NCBI RefSeq assembly: GCF_014839805.1 | Contig: NC_051130.1 | Location: 1,736,001 to 1,800,000 of the forward strand | Length of the DNA stretch: 64,000 nucleotides | DNA from: Manduca sexta | Lineage: Eukaryota > Arthropoda > Insecta > Lepidoptera > Sphingidae | Direction of reading: 5' to 3' | Shown here: positions 53,836 through 64,000 of the stretch, piece by piece | Layout of the letters: each line of letters opens with the position of its first letter | How positions within the stretch are numbered: the stretch's first letter is position 1 | Translations under genes and position numbers: made by a program | The notes under the pieces: model-generated | What the model was told of the DNA's origin: nothing | Databases searched by the model: none | What the model saw: the letters and a program-made list of their open reading frames with translations, nothing else

Positions 53836-55628
53836 TGTCTCAAAATTGTTTTTGTTTGCTAAGGGTTTATGTGAGCTACACAATACAAGGTTATTTTATA
53901 AATTAGCCTTTATTTAAAATACCAAAACATCGAACATATTATTGACAATTGACAGTACACAAGACTGTGATTATGACACTAAAGTTTACAGATAATTTAT
54001 CGTGATTTTTATTTTTAAATTCACAGATACTAAAATGTTAAAAGAATGAACTCCATTCATGACTTCGGGTCACCGACCTTTTATGTCAGTTTTATTACGT
54101 TCCGTTTCTCTTAATGCGTAAATCTTAAGCATATTCTTTTGGAATATTGGAGGGTTGACAAGCGCAATGATGGAATAAAGCGCAAAAAGCGCTATGGATG
54201 GCAATTAAGATATTAATTAACTCTGGAGTTTTTTTTTTATGTTGATGAACTAAAAGAACCTCAAAAAAATTATAACTTTTGCAATGATAAATTTGTAATA
54301 CAATGAAGTATGAAAAACTTATGAAAGAGAAAGTTACCTTTATTTATGTAATAACATGTGCCATTCTGTAATATACACTACTCTCTGCCTCATTTATTTT
54401 ATATTAAGTAGTATTTATTAAATTCTACTCAATATCATTACCATGTATTCATAAAATCAAATACAATCACTTATATTACGTATAACTCTGAATAAAAACA
54501 AGTTTGTGTAGTAATTATGATGCTTTTTGTATAGGTACCTGTTAACCTTTATAATAATTAGACATACCTTCCTACTTTTAATGAAAGTATTAGGTAATAT
54601 TAATGTTTAGGTAAATCATAAAACTTGAGTAACCATGATAAACTAAATTAACATTCCTTTATTTTTTACCATTTTATGTAAGTACTTACCTAAAATATTA
54701 CTGAAGGGTCATTGTTTGTCGAATTGGAATTTAAGATTTCTTAGTTTATGTACCTACTTACCTAAGTATATATAATATTATGTAGTATGTTGATCTTAGT
54801 TTAAATATAATAATTTAAAAAATATTTTTTTATGATGACTTTATAAAAAGTATAATATATATTACAATATTAACTATCTACTACTCGTACCTACTTGATT
54901 TAATATTTTATACATACTGAAAAAGAATGGAATCTCAAGAACCTATACCTACTCATTGTAGCCTTATTTACGTTTATAAATACATTGTCATACGCACGTC
55001 TAACTACATTACGATTGATTTCTAAAACGTTAGTAAGTTTCATAATAGCCAAATATTTATCAGCCTTCTATTTAAACTTGACAAATAATTTTCCATTCAA
55101 GTTCCACAATGGTCGAGGGTCGGAATAGCTGAGAAAAAGAAATACCTTGTTCATAATCCCATACAAAAGAAAAAAAGGTTTACTCACTCACACAAACGCC
55201 GGGTTGACGCATACGAGTGTAATTTCCCCATACACGGACAGGTCGTACGCGGAGAGGTGCGGGTGGCGGCGAGCGGAGGGCGGCGAGCCCCGCGTTTCAT
55301 TCTCGTCGGCAGATGGCGGATGCAGTGGACGCTCTCCGTCAGTCGCGCATAGACAACTCACCGAGATCAGTGTGCTCGCAACACTCAGCACCATTTTGTG
55401 TGTATCTTTTCGAACGGGACATTGTGTGTTTGTGCTCCGTGAACGGACGTGAACTCACGACGCAGCAGTGTCAAACGACGTTCGGCGTTTCACTTTCGAC
55501 ATGCGAGCAGAGGGATCGATGCGATATCTCGGGCGCCCGTAGAAACCGCGCCTCCGTCATGAGCGAGTGATCGTCGACGTAAAAAAAAGCGAACACAGGA
55601 AACATGTCCGGGCGGCCCGCCGACGCGG
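53836..55628. promoter_or_regulatory. Divergent intergenic region p52 / EGF ligand
   Basis: The first ~1.2 kb is strongly AT-rich. From about 55200 it turns abruptly GC-rich, leading into the EGF-ligand leader. I cannot fix the transcription starts. No other gene is seen. Confidence 0.4.
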
Positions 55629-58600
55629 ATGCGAGCGAAGGGTTCCAGTTCGAAATTCGAATGCGGTCATGTCATCGCCTCTCGGATTTCTCATAAGTCA
55701 CCGTCCAATGTCAAAATCGTGCACGTCCCGCGAGCGCCGACCCTCCGGATCGTGCGGAAAATGCAATCGTTGGTAGTTTGGTGGGCGGTGATGTCGGTCG
55801 CCTGGGCGCTGGCGGGTGCCTGCTCGAGTTCCATCTCGAAGCGGCCCGCGCGACCGGCACGGCCGCAGCGGCCCCATCCGCAGCCGCAGCCGCAGCCGCG
55901 GCTCAACGTCACCTTCCCTACGTTCAAGTGCGAGCCGGACTACTCGGAGTACTACTGCCTGAACGGCGGCGTGTGTTTTACGGTGGTGATCTCCGACAGC
56001 CCCATCTACAACTGCGAGTGCCGCAGCGGGTTCGTCGGGCAGCGATGCGAGTTCAAGGACCTGGACGACTCGTACGTGCTGACGAGCCGGCAGCTGATGA
56101 TGGAGACGGCGTCGATCGCCGGTGGCGCGACGGTGGCCGTGTTCCTCGCCATTCTAGTCTGCTTCGGCGCGTGGGTGCGGCTGCACCGGCGCGGCAAGGC
56201 GCCGCCGTCGGAGGAGCGCGGCCAGGTGGAGCTGGTGGCGGTGGCGGCGCCGGGCGGGCGCGTGTCGCTGGCCACGGCGCCCCGCATGCACGGCGCGCAC
56301 CCGCCGCCGCCCGCACTAGCCCCGCCGCCGCCGCACTAGCCGCCGGCGCCTCCAGTGTATATAGATAGTTTATGTGTTAAGTTATGTGCTGAGGACGGAA
56401 GATGTAAGAAAAATTTATGTGATAATTATTTTACAAGCTTATAATTTATTCGGAAGGAATTCTTTTGTATATACCGTTGGATCCGTCCGGTTCCACCTTG
56501 CGGATAAAATTTCAGTTTCCCTCCCGGTGTTCATTTGTGGATTGTATCAGCATCCAGTCCAGTGTTTGTGGGACGTGTGAGAACTGCCACCTTGTACCTA
56601 ATACTGCTCGCTTCAACTACACCTGTTATATGTTATGTTGTTGTTTGTGCTGTATCCACTGATACGGAGAGTGACCTGAGCTCACCGCTCACAAACTATT
56701 TCTTTTTCACATCTTATTTGCCATCACATTAAGAGTATTAATAAGGAATAAGTTTTTGTGTAGCGGTGGGCAGGTGTGTGCAGGGTGTTGGTGAGTTTGT
56801 TTGTCCGTCACTCTGCACCCACTGGATGTTATTGTTTGTTAATGTATCCCGAGCTGTGAGGCGCCGGCGTGGTCTGCAGAGGGCCCGGAGCCCCTGCAGG
56901 CCACGCGGGCCCGCACGGCATGCAGCAATGCTGTAGTATTTATTGGACTGTAGTGCACATGTGAGTGTTGGGGACGCCGAGCAGTGCGTTGGTTCCTATA
57001 GCTGTACCGGGCCGAGGCCCGCACATTCCATCTCGCGGATAGGATAATTTTACTGGAGTCAGTATTATTTTGTAATACAAGTGTTAAGCGGGCAGCTTTA
57101 TTATATTTTTAATTTATACCTGTTATCCCGGTGGGATAGTGCTGTATTGTATATGTTCAAAGTCTGAGCACGTACCGTCGACAAGGAACGCTTCTTTTTG
57201 TAAATATAGCCCGTGTAGGTATTTATTAGATATTTATGTTGGATTATTTATTGACTGCTTATTTAGTTAATGTACGCGCGGACGGCGCCGGGGCCGCTGG
57301 GCACCGGTGCCTCGGGGCTCCGGAGCTCAGGGGGGTCCCAGGGCCGTCTCGACAAATTCGCCTCACTAAGCGGTTAACTGTTGTATTCTCATTCACCCTG
57401 CTAAGCATGGCCTCGCGTATTGTATATTCAATTGTAATCTCATCATGAATCTCTCATTGTCTAGTTTATTGTAAAAATTGAAATATAACATTGGATGGTG
57501 TGTAATGTAAAGTGGTGCCCGTCGAGGTGAGCCGTCGTGGTCCCCTCCGCGCCCCCCACCCGGGGCCCCGGCCGTGCCCTTCACAGTTTCTGTCACAAAT
57601 TGTCAATGTATAACCATTCTCACATATTCGTAGTCATTGTATTTGAGAAACGCCGCAGACACTGTGGAATGGGCGGCACATGGCTAAAAACCAAAATATA
57701 TTGAGCTCTCTGTCTATAAATAGTGTATCCGACGACGGCTCAAGCCTCGAAGGGGACGCAAAAAAATAGCAAAGTTAGATAGGCTGTGAAATCACAGATT
57801 TAGACGGGGGGCGGGCGCCTGTCTGGCGGTTTTACCATAGACCTGGTGCGCCGCGGCGCAGTTTCATTAGTTGACGAGTGTTGTCACAGAGGCGCCCGCG
57901 CCCCGTCGCCGAGCCCGCGCTGTTCGACCGCCACATTTCGCCCCCGGCCAGTCGACGTGCGGGACTCGTAGCGCCGATTCATATGAGATTGTTTATACGA
58001 ACATTCCAAAGTATTTGTAATATATTACCTACAATGCTAATAATTTTGAAGTATGTGTTAAGAAGCTACATTGTTAATTATACAGTTTTCTATTGATCAT
58101 TTGTTAAAAGAAAATTATACGAAACTAAATCCTTTACGTTTCTTTCATTGCTGACCCGAATCCGAGATGCGTACGTGTGGAGAGGAAGGGCGTCCGTCGG
58201 ATCGCATCGGATCCGTCGGCGGCCGAGAGCCGCACCTACGGCTAATTATTACAATCTTGAACTAGTTTTGTGTAATGTGTATCGAGTATCCAGTTATACG
58301 CGTTCGGTAATCGCGAAGGCGGCGCTGCTGATCGGGCCGGCGCGGTGGTCCTTACGTATGGTTGTGCAACGGCGGACCGCGGCCCCCGGCACGTCACTCC
58401 GCCCACCGGCCGCCGCTGATCGCTTTTCATGCACTTGTGCAATCAAAATTAGTTCAAACGCTGTGAAATTGACTAATCGAGCGTCCATACGAAATGTGTA
58501 CATTTGTTGCATGCCAACGAAAGCAATATTTTCACCGTTGTGGTAAAAAAAGTAGGTTTTGTTTCATCACGTTTCGAAACGTCCGCAAGAAAGAATACGT

Positions 58601-59750
58601 GATCCGATCCGTGCGCCATAAAAGACCTTTGTGGAGGCAAGGCGCCGCGCCGTGGCCGAGCGAGCCGAGTGAAGCGGCCGTGGTGAGCCGGCGGTCCATT
58701 GAGCGCTGCGCGTCTGGGAGCATCATTTTTATGAATAGCCGAGCGGGACCGGTCCGCCACCGGCGTCGCGCTGCATAGAGTTCATTGAATGAGTACCCGT
58801 TCGTTTGTTGACATTCCCCGAAAACCTGCCCCGGGCCCGGAATAGCCGCGTATCACGAGCTCCCGATGGATGGACAACGACCGAAATAGACGCCGCTCCC
58901 ATCTACATTATATGCCGTTTTCGGCGTTCACTACTCTACGATTTGACTATTTTTTGTGCAGGAAGCAGATGCATTGACGGTGTTCTTTACAAATGTGACG
59001 TTTTCTACAGAAGAACGCCGCTTTAGTACCTATTTATAGTTTTATTGTACTTGTAGAAGCACAAAATTCTTTTTCTTGTACGATTTTCGTAGAAAAATCC
59101 ATAAAAACTGTGCATCGTAGGTACTGAAACGTCTACGAAAACTAACGGGAAATTAAATTTGAATCAAAGACAGTTTATTAGGCGAAAATAATGTTTATTG
59201 TTATTAATTTCTACTCGAATCCAAAGCTCTACTGTAGAGTTTGCACATGAGAAATAGATTTACAAATACGATTAATGACACCAGACATGATGAGAGACAG
59301 CTTGCGGTGCGACATACGAGTACATATCGAAATCGAACGAAAGCAGATATGGAACAAAGCTAGACGGCGGACGTCAGCAAAACACTGTGAATGAAAACAA
59401 GTCAAGGCGAAGCGAGACAATCGTCGAGCACATCCACTAGCCTCCGCGCGGTGGGCCGCCGGTGTGCCGCGCCGTCCGCCAGCCAGCGCTGAGCCTCCGG
59501 CCCGCGCGCCGCGCCCGCGCTCCGGGGCGGCGCGGGGGCTCCGGCCCGGCCGCGCGGCTCTGGCGGCTGGCTCCTCTAGAGACGTTGCGTCGCACAACCC
59601 ACGCCCGTTTCTTTTATGGCTGTCGGGCCGGTGGCCATTGCGTCCAATTAACATGCCTACGTGCTCCGGCCCACTTGTCATTACCTTGCCTCGCGAAAAT
59701 CTTCCTGCGACATGTATGGCACCGTGTCCGAGATCATCGGCTTTTGGCCA
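55200..59750. other. GC-rich island around the EGF-ligand gene
   Basis: CpG-dense sequence in an otherwise AT-rich window. It holds the ligand's 5' leader, coding exon and probably part of its 3' UTR, with further GC-rich blocks at 57260-57600, 57800-58000, 58140-58800 and 59440-59640. Long frames in it arise from lack of stop codons in GC-rich DNA. No clear AATAAA follows the coding exon, so the transcript end is unknown. Confidence 0.55.
55761..56339 (+). CDS. spi: Spitz/Keren-type TGF-alpha-like EGF receptor ligand precursor
   Basis: This is a membrane-tethered EGFR ligand that in flies is escorted by Star and cut by rhomboid proteases to release the active EGF domain. The 192-residue single exon shows a signal peptide (about 1-20), a Pro/Arg/Gln-rich linker, an N-glycosylation site NVT (49-51), and one EGF domain (57-96) with C-x8-C-x5-C-x12-C-x-C-x8-C. 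A transmembrane helix (about 117-139) opens with ASIAGGA, nearly the rhomboid-recognition motif ASIASGA of fly Spitz. A short basic tail ending in proline runs follows. I chose ATG 55761 because it has an A at -3 and starts the signal peptide; an in-frame ATG at 55629 would bury it. Spitz and Keren cannot be told apart here, so the symbol is provisional. Confidence 0.88.
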   Translation: MQSLVVWWAVMSVAWALAGACSSSISKRPARPARPQRPHPQPQPQPRLNVTFPTFKCEPDYSEYYCLNGGVCFTVVISDSPIYNCECRSGFVGQRCEFKDLDDSYVLTSRQLMMETASIAGGATVAVFLAILVCFGAWVRLHRRGKAPPSEERGQVELVAVAAPGGRVSLATAPRMHGAHPPPPALAPPPPH

Positions 59751-59798
59751 CTTTAAATGGCATTTTTTTTTTCTAAAACATTTTGATATGCCCGTCAT
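59229..59798 (-). CDS. Doubtful hypothetical ORF, 189 codons
   Basis: An open frame whose middle is Arg/Ala/Gly-rich because it crosses a GC-rich block, with ends of different composition. Two AATAAA hexamers (minus strand, 59194-59199 and 59174-59179) follow its stop within 60 bases. It matches no family I know. It could equally be a non-coding transcript end or chance. Confidence 0.12.
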   Translation of the reverse strand: MTGISKCFRKKKCHLKWPKADDLGHGAIHVAGRFSRGKVMTSGPEHVGMLIGRNGHRPDSHKRNGRGLCDATSLEEPAARAARPGRSPRAAPERGRGARAGGSALAGGRRGTPAAHRAEASGCARRLSRFALTCFHSQCFADVRRLALFHICFRSISICTRMSHRKLSLIMSGVINRICKSISHVQTLQ

Positions 59799-60827
59799 GT
59801 GTTTTTGCCAGGATAAATTAGTTTAGTCGCTTTATTATGATAATCGGGTTGCATAAAATAATTTCTATGTTTACTGTGATTGGATGTATTACTTGATTTA
59901 TGATATCTGGACTTATACCGAAATTTAACTGTAGTATATATGCTTAAAATAGACGAACGAATAGCTTTTTGTCCTCGCAAAATGATTTATTAATTGATAG
60001 TAAGTGGTATTTCTTGTGGGCGACAATGTGACATCAAATCGCTTAGGTTTAGATACCAGACGCTACGGATTTCCAAAGTTGAACATTATATGAATGAAGT
60101 ATTGAAATAATTATCACATGAATATATAAGTAAGAGAAATTTAAGCACAATTATATATTAAGATCTAGCGCTTTTGTCGAAACCGGAATGGGTAGGAAAT
60201 ATACCTGAGTCGAAAACAATACCTAAACATCATACTATAATAATTTATATACTTACTACATTAGAACCATTAGTATCTACAATCTACATACATAGGTTCA
60301 TAACATTTTTAATCCAAACACGACAACCAAAACACCTGTTATGTGGATAAGGGAACAATTGATTTAGTTTCAATATAATCCCAAATAACCAAAATCATAA
60401 AATATGTTTCATAGCAAATTATGTCATATCTGTCATATGTTGGCTTCCAACACGAGTCTGCAAGGGTAATGGCTGTCGTTTATAAATTCATTAATTGTCG
60501 CTAATAAACGCCATATCGGATAAGATTATGTAAAATCCAATCTGTAGGTTGTAAAATTTCCATTATGCTAATACAAAGACAATATAATTAACATTTACTG
60601 GATGATAGTTAATTGATAGCGGATATGGAATAATGCAATTTATTTATGTATTACAAATACATGCTTTGAAATGAAAACGTACATTGGCAGGTCAAATAGC
60701 TCTACATTATTAATAATGTCATTGAATTTTCAAAAATAGAGTCCGCATTGTTTCCTAATGACCTTTTTTAAACCATTATACCAGTATTTTAAGTTGTATA
60801 TGAGTTTGTAGCTGCTATGTTACAATT

Positions 60828-60998
60828 ATACACATAGACACCCAACATCACGCATTTATCCCCGAAGGGGTATGCAGAGGCCCAATCGGGGCACCCACTT
60901 TTTGCCACGCGTATTCCGTCCCATGATGTGATAGGGGGCGAGCCTATCGTCATTTCGGGTACAAATTCCAGATTCCGGGCTGATACTGATACTGTTAC
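60828..60998 (-). mobile_element. SINE family A, 5'-truncated
   Basis: On the minus strand it reads through GATACTGATACAGT-like, CCGGAATCTGGAATTTGTAC, GATAGGCTCGCCCCC and ACCCCTTCGGGGATAAATGCG. The tRNA-like head is missing. Confidence 0.75.
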
Positions 60999-61349
60999 AA
61001 TAATATAACCCGTTGAAATTGCAACGCATCTCAAAAGGAATCAAGTGCAACAGTATTAAAAATCTTTGTAATGCTTAGATTTCTTGTTGTTCTCGCACTG
61101 GAAACTATTGTCAATCTAATTATTTTTGAAACTAAAATATGAACATGGTTTAACAAAGACATATTAAAACACATTTAAACTTGAGGTGCAAGTAGACCTA
61201 TCAATTAATCATGATTTTTTTACTTTATATGTAAGTGTCAATTTTGGTGTTTAGTGCTAACACCGTGCCCCAATTTCTTAATAACGTGTTCATAACCGAA
61301 TTTATCATAATAAGATTATGTCCACATCATTAATTAAAGCATCATCTGT

Positions 61350-61490
61350 CAAATATTTTTTTTGAATATCGAAGATCACAGCACCTGTGCCGATCAACCA
61401 CTCGTTATGTTGGAAGCCCATCTTCCAGTCGAGCGGCTCTTCCTGCGACAGATGGCGGCACGTGCGCAACTGCGTTTGCGCCGCAAAAAA
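61350..61490 (-). other. Possible orphan coding exon
   Basis: A minus-strand frame with codon use like the real exons (mostly G/C third positions) reads TQLRTCRHLSQEEPLDWKMG, then FQHNEWLIGTGAVIFDI. It is preceded by AACGCAG, a possible acceptor. I do not recognise the protein. It could be an exon of a gene lying mostly outside the window or a transposon relic. Confidence 0.25.
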
Positions 61491-62594
61491 TCGCGCGAAA
61501 TGTTGGTTCAAAGAATAAATTTAATTAAAGAATCGCTATATTTTACTTCATAGGGAAATGAGTACTGAGTTTTAGAACCTTGAGGCATGAAGAGGAGGTT
61601 ACTAGAGTTACTGATTCTGAATAGTCGTTGCCAAGAGTTCCGAGCTTAACATTAAAAACAATATTATAAATATATTTATTATCTTAGGTATTAAGGTTCT
61701 GTAGGTAGTTTTCTTTATTGAGTCGGTTAAGGCCCTAAGGTTCACTGTCCAGTTGCATAGTAATGAACATTAAAAGGAAGAAAACCTATTTGTCCCTTCT
61801 TCAAAAAATAATATTCTGTGCATGAATCAAGTACTTAACACCATAGCGCAACATGGGGGGTGAGTTTAAAAAAACGTTTTGGAAACGCACGTGTCACCTG
61901 CCACTCATCGCTGCATTGTTCCATCGAGCATCATTAAACACGCGTTATCGACATCTTGATTGGCAGTACGATATCGGTGCTTGTGCCACAAATTGAATTT
62001 TATAAAAAATATGCTAGGGGTGGAACGGGCTGTATACTACTAGTTACATTGCTCATTTGTTCTTATAAAAATAAACTAATAACTGAAATTAAATAAAGCT
62101 GCAATGCATTTTAATTAACTAGCGATTAAGGCGCGTAGATAATTCTATCCTGCATTTAATTTTGTACTAATGTTTTTGAAGCTAAATTCAAATGTCTTAT
62201 GACATGCATCTTAGAATACAGAACAAACAAATTTAATAATGACCTTTATATTACACACCATGCGATCTTAATTTGAAATAATTATTATAGTCCATAAAGT
62301 CTATTACTTATGCCTATTTAATGCCATGGGTAAAATATTGGGTAAAGAGAGTTTTACGCCACTGTAAAATATCCACTGCTTATCAAAACCATCACTTTCT
62401 ATTACCAAAATTCAAACCCACTTTATGAGCTAACCAAACATACCTGCCAAAAGTTCTAAATAAGTTGGTACGACGCGACGGATGTTAATAGTATGAACTC
62501 TTGACCTCATAAGTGCTATAGAAGAAGGAAGAGGTTTAAAAATTCTCTATGGTTTTCCTTTATATTCATAAAAGTCCTTCATTAAGCCTTTTAT

Positions 62595-63765
62595 AACTAA
62601 ACTAGCTTTTGCCCGCGGCTCCGCCCGCGTTATAAAGTTTTTCGGGCTAAAGTTTTCCGTTATAAAAGTCACGCTATATATTTTCCCGGGTGCCTATGTT
62701 CTTCCCAGGGTCTCAAACTGTCTCCATACCAAATTTTATCCTAATACGTTGGGTAGTTTTTGAGTTTAACACGTTCGGGCAGACCGATGCAGCGGGGGAC
62801 TTTGTTTTATGATATATTTTTGTAGAACTTTTTAAGAGGAACAATCCCGTCATACATTATTGTTGCATAACTTTAACCGTTTACGCAGCGCACGCAACAG
62901 AAGCTCTCAAAACTAATAAATTGTCCCCGTTTTTGCATCATGTTTCATTACTGCTCCGCTCCTATTGGTCATAGCGTGACGATATATAACCTATAGCACT
63001 CCAGGAACAAAGGGCTATCCAACACAAAAAATATTTTTTCAGTTCGAACCGGTAGTTCCTGAGATTAGCGATTACTGCTGCGCTCCTATTGGGCATAGCG
63101 TGATGATATATATATAGCCTATAGCATTCCAGGAACAAAGGGCTATCCAACACAAAAATAATTATTCAGTTCAAACTCCTAGTTTCTGAGATTAGCCATT
63201 ACTGCTCTGCTCCTATTGGTCATAGCGTGATGATATATAGCCTATAGCACTTCACGAACATAGGGCTATCCAACGCAAAAAGAATTTTTCAGTTTGGACC
63301 GGTAGTTCCTGAGATTAGCCATTACTGCTCTGCTCCTATTGGGTATAGCGTGATGATATATAGCCTATAGCACTCCACGAACAAAAGGCTATCCAACACA
63401 AAAAGAATTTTTCAGTTTGGACCGGTAGTTCCTGAGATTAGCCATTACTGCTCCGCTCCTATTGGGTATAGCGTGATGATATATAGCCTATAGCACTCCA
63501 CGAACAAAGGGCTATCCAACGCAAAAAGAATTTTTCAGTTCGGACCGGTAGTTCCTGAGATTAGGCATTACTGCTCCGCTCCTATTGGGTATAGCGTGAT
63601 GATATATAGCCTATAGCACTCCACGAACATAGGGCTATCCAACGCAAAAATAATTTTTCAGTTTGGACCGGTAGTTCCTGAGATTAGCGCGTTCAAACAA
63701 ACAAACCAACAAACAAACAAACAAACAAACTCTTCAGCTTTATATAATAGTATAGAAGTATAGAT
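62595..63765 (+). mobile_element. Non-autonomous element of family E type carrying a minisatellite
   Basis: Starts ACTAGCTTTTGCCCGCGGCT and ends with GCGCGTTCAAACAAAC, a (CAAA)n run, ACTCTTCAGCTTTATATAAT and AGTATAGAT. A similar end occurs near 4300. The inner 62945-63690 is tandemly repeated. No coding capacity; class not proven. Confidence 0.5.
62945..63690. repeat. Minisatellite, about six units of 123-127 bp
   Basis: The block GTTCCTGAGATTAG recurs at 63055, 63182, 63305, 63428, 63551 and 63674. The last four intervals are exactly 123 bp and the first 127. Each unit has CTCCTATTGG, GATATATAGCCTATAGC and GGGCTATCCAAC. Confidence 0.92.
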
Positions 63766-64000
63766 AGGCGTTGCTCGCGGTCCGTAGGTAAATTAACTTT
63801 TGCTACAGAAAAATTTCACTGCTTACTTTTCCGGGGCTAAATATAATTAATTTATAACATTAAAATAAAATGATCTCCGGGTGACCATGAAAGCTGTAAA
63901 GTCTTCGAAGCACCAGGAGAAAATTATAACAGTTTTATTTTAATGTTAATATTCGCGTAAACATAAGAAATCAATAATTATGTTTTTAAGAACTTGGTCT

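Larger units (their letters stand above)
59830..62590. other. AT-rich stretch, few features
   Basis: Apart from a SINE fragment at 60828-60998 and a possible orphan exon near 61.4 kb, I see nothing identifiable. Confidence 0.5.

Noticed and set aside
55778..56368. 196-codon frame overlapping the EGF ligand
   Set aside because: Ala/Arg/Gly-rich shadow of the GC-rich real frame; the EGF cysteines and membrane helix are in the other frame.

Overview
The window looks like nuclear DNA of a moth or butterfly (Lepidoptera). It is AT-rich and intron-bearing, dense in short tRNA-derived SINEs and small DNA transposons. It also carries a DHCR24-type sterol reductase, an enzyme lepidopterans use to make cholesterol from plant sterols (from family knowledge, Drosophila lacks it). 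No prokaryotic or viral gene was recognised.

Layout. 1-21.1 kb is gene-poor and repeat-rich. 21.4-24.1 kb (minus) is ribosomal protein S9, with a separate 5' leader exon starting in a TOP-like pyrimidine run. 25.1-31.6 kb (minus) is KRI1, a nucleolar 40S-biogenesis factor, in 11 exons. A 536-bp divergent promoter separates it from CPSF73 (32.1-47.3 kb, plus), the endonuclease that cleaves pre-mRNA 3' ends, in 16 exons. DHCR24 (36.0-38.4 kb, minus, 3 exons) is nested inside CPSF73 intron 8. 49.4-53.8 kb (minus) is the TFIIH p52 subunit in 11 exons, convergent with CPSF73. 55.8-56.3 kb (plus) is a single-exon Spitz/Keren-type EGF ligand inside a GC-rich island. The remainder to 64 kb is repeats, including a 123-bp minisatellite.

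Most gene models were joined exon by exon from GT/AG sites with matching phase. They give proteins of 194 (RpS9), 793 (KRI1), 686 (CPSF73), 533 (DHCR24) and 481 (p52) residues, close to family lengths, so the genes appear intact. Apart from RpS9 and KRI1, which both act in 40S subunit production, the neighbours are housekeeping genes with no obvious shared pathway.

Most unusual feature: in CPSF73, a 125-bp unit spanning the end of exon 7, its splice donor and 26 bp of intron is tandemly repeated six times plus a partial copy, almost without divergence (34543-35320). The same gene also carries an older duplication of a splice acceptor (intron 2/exon 3). Several transposons sit within tens of bases of splice acceptors.
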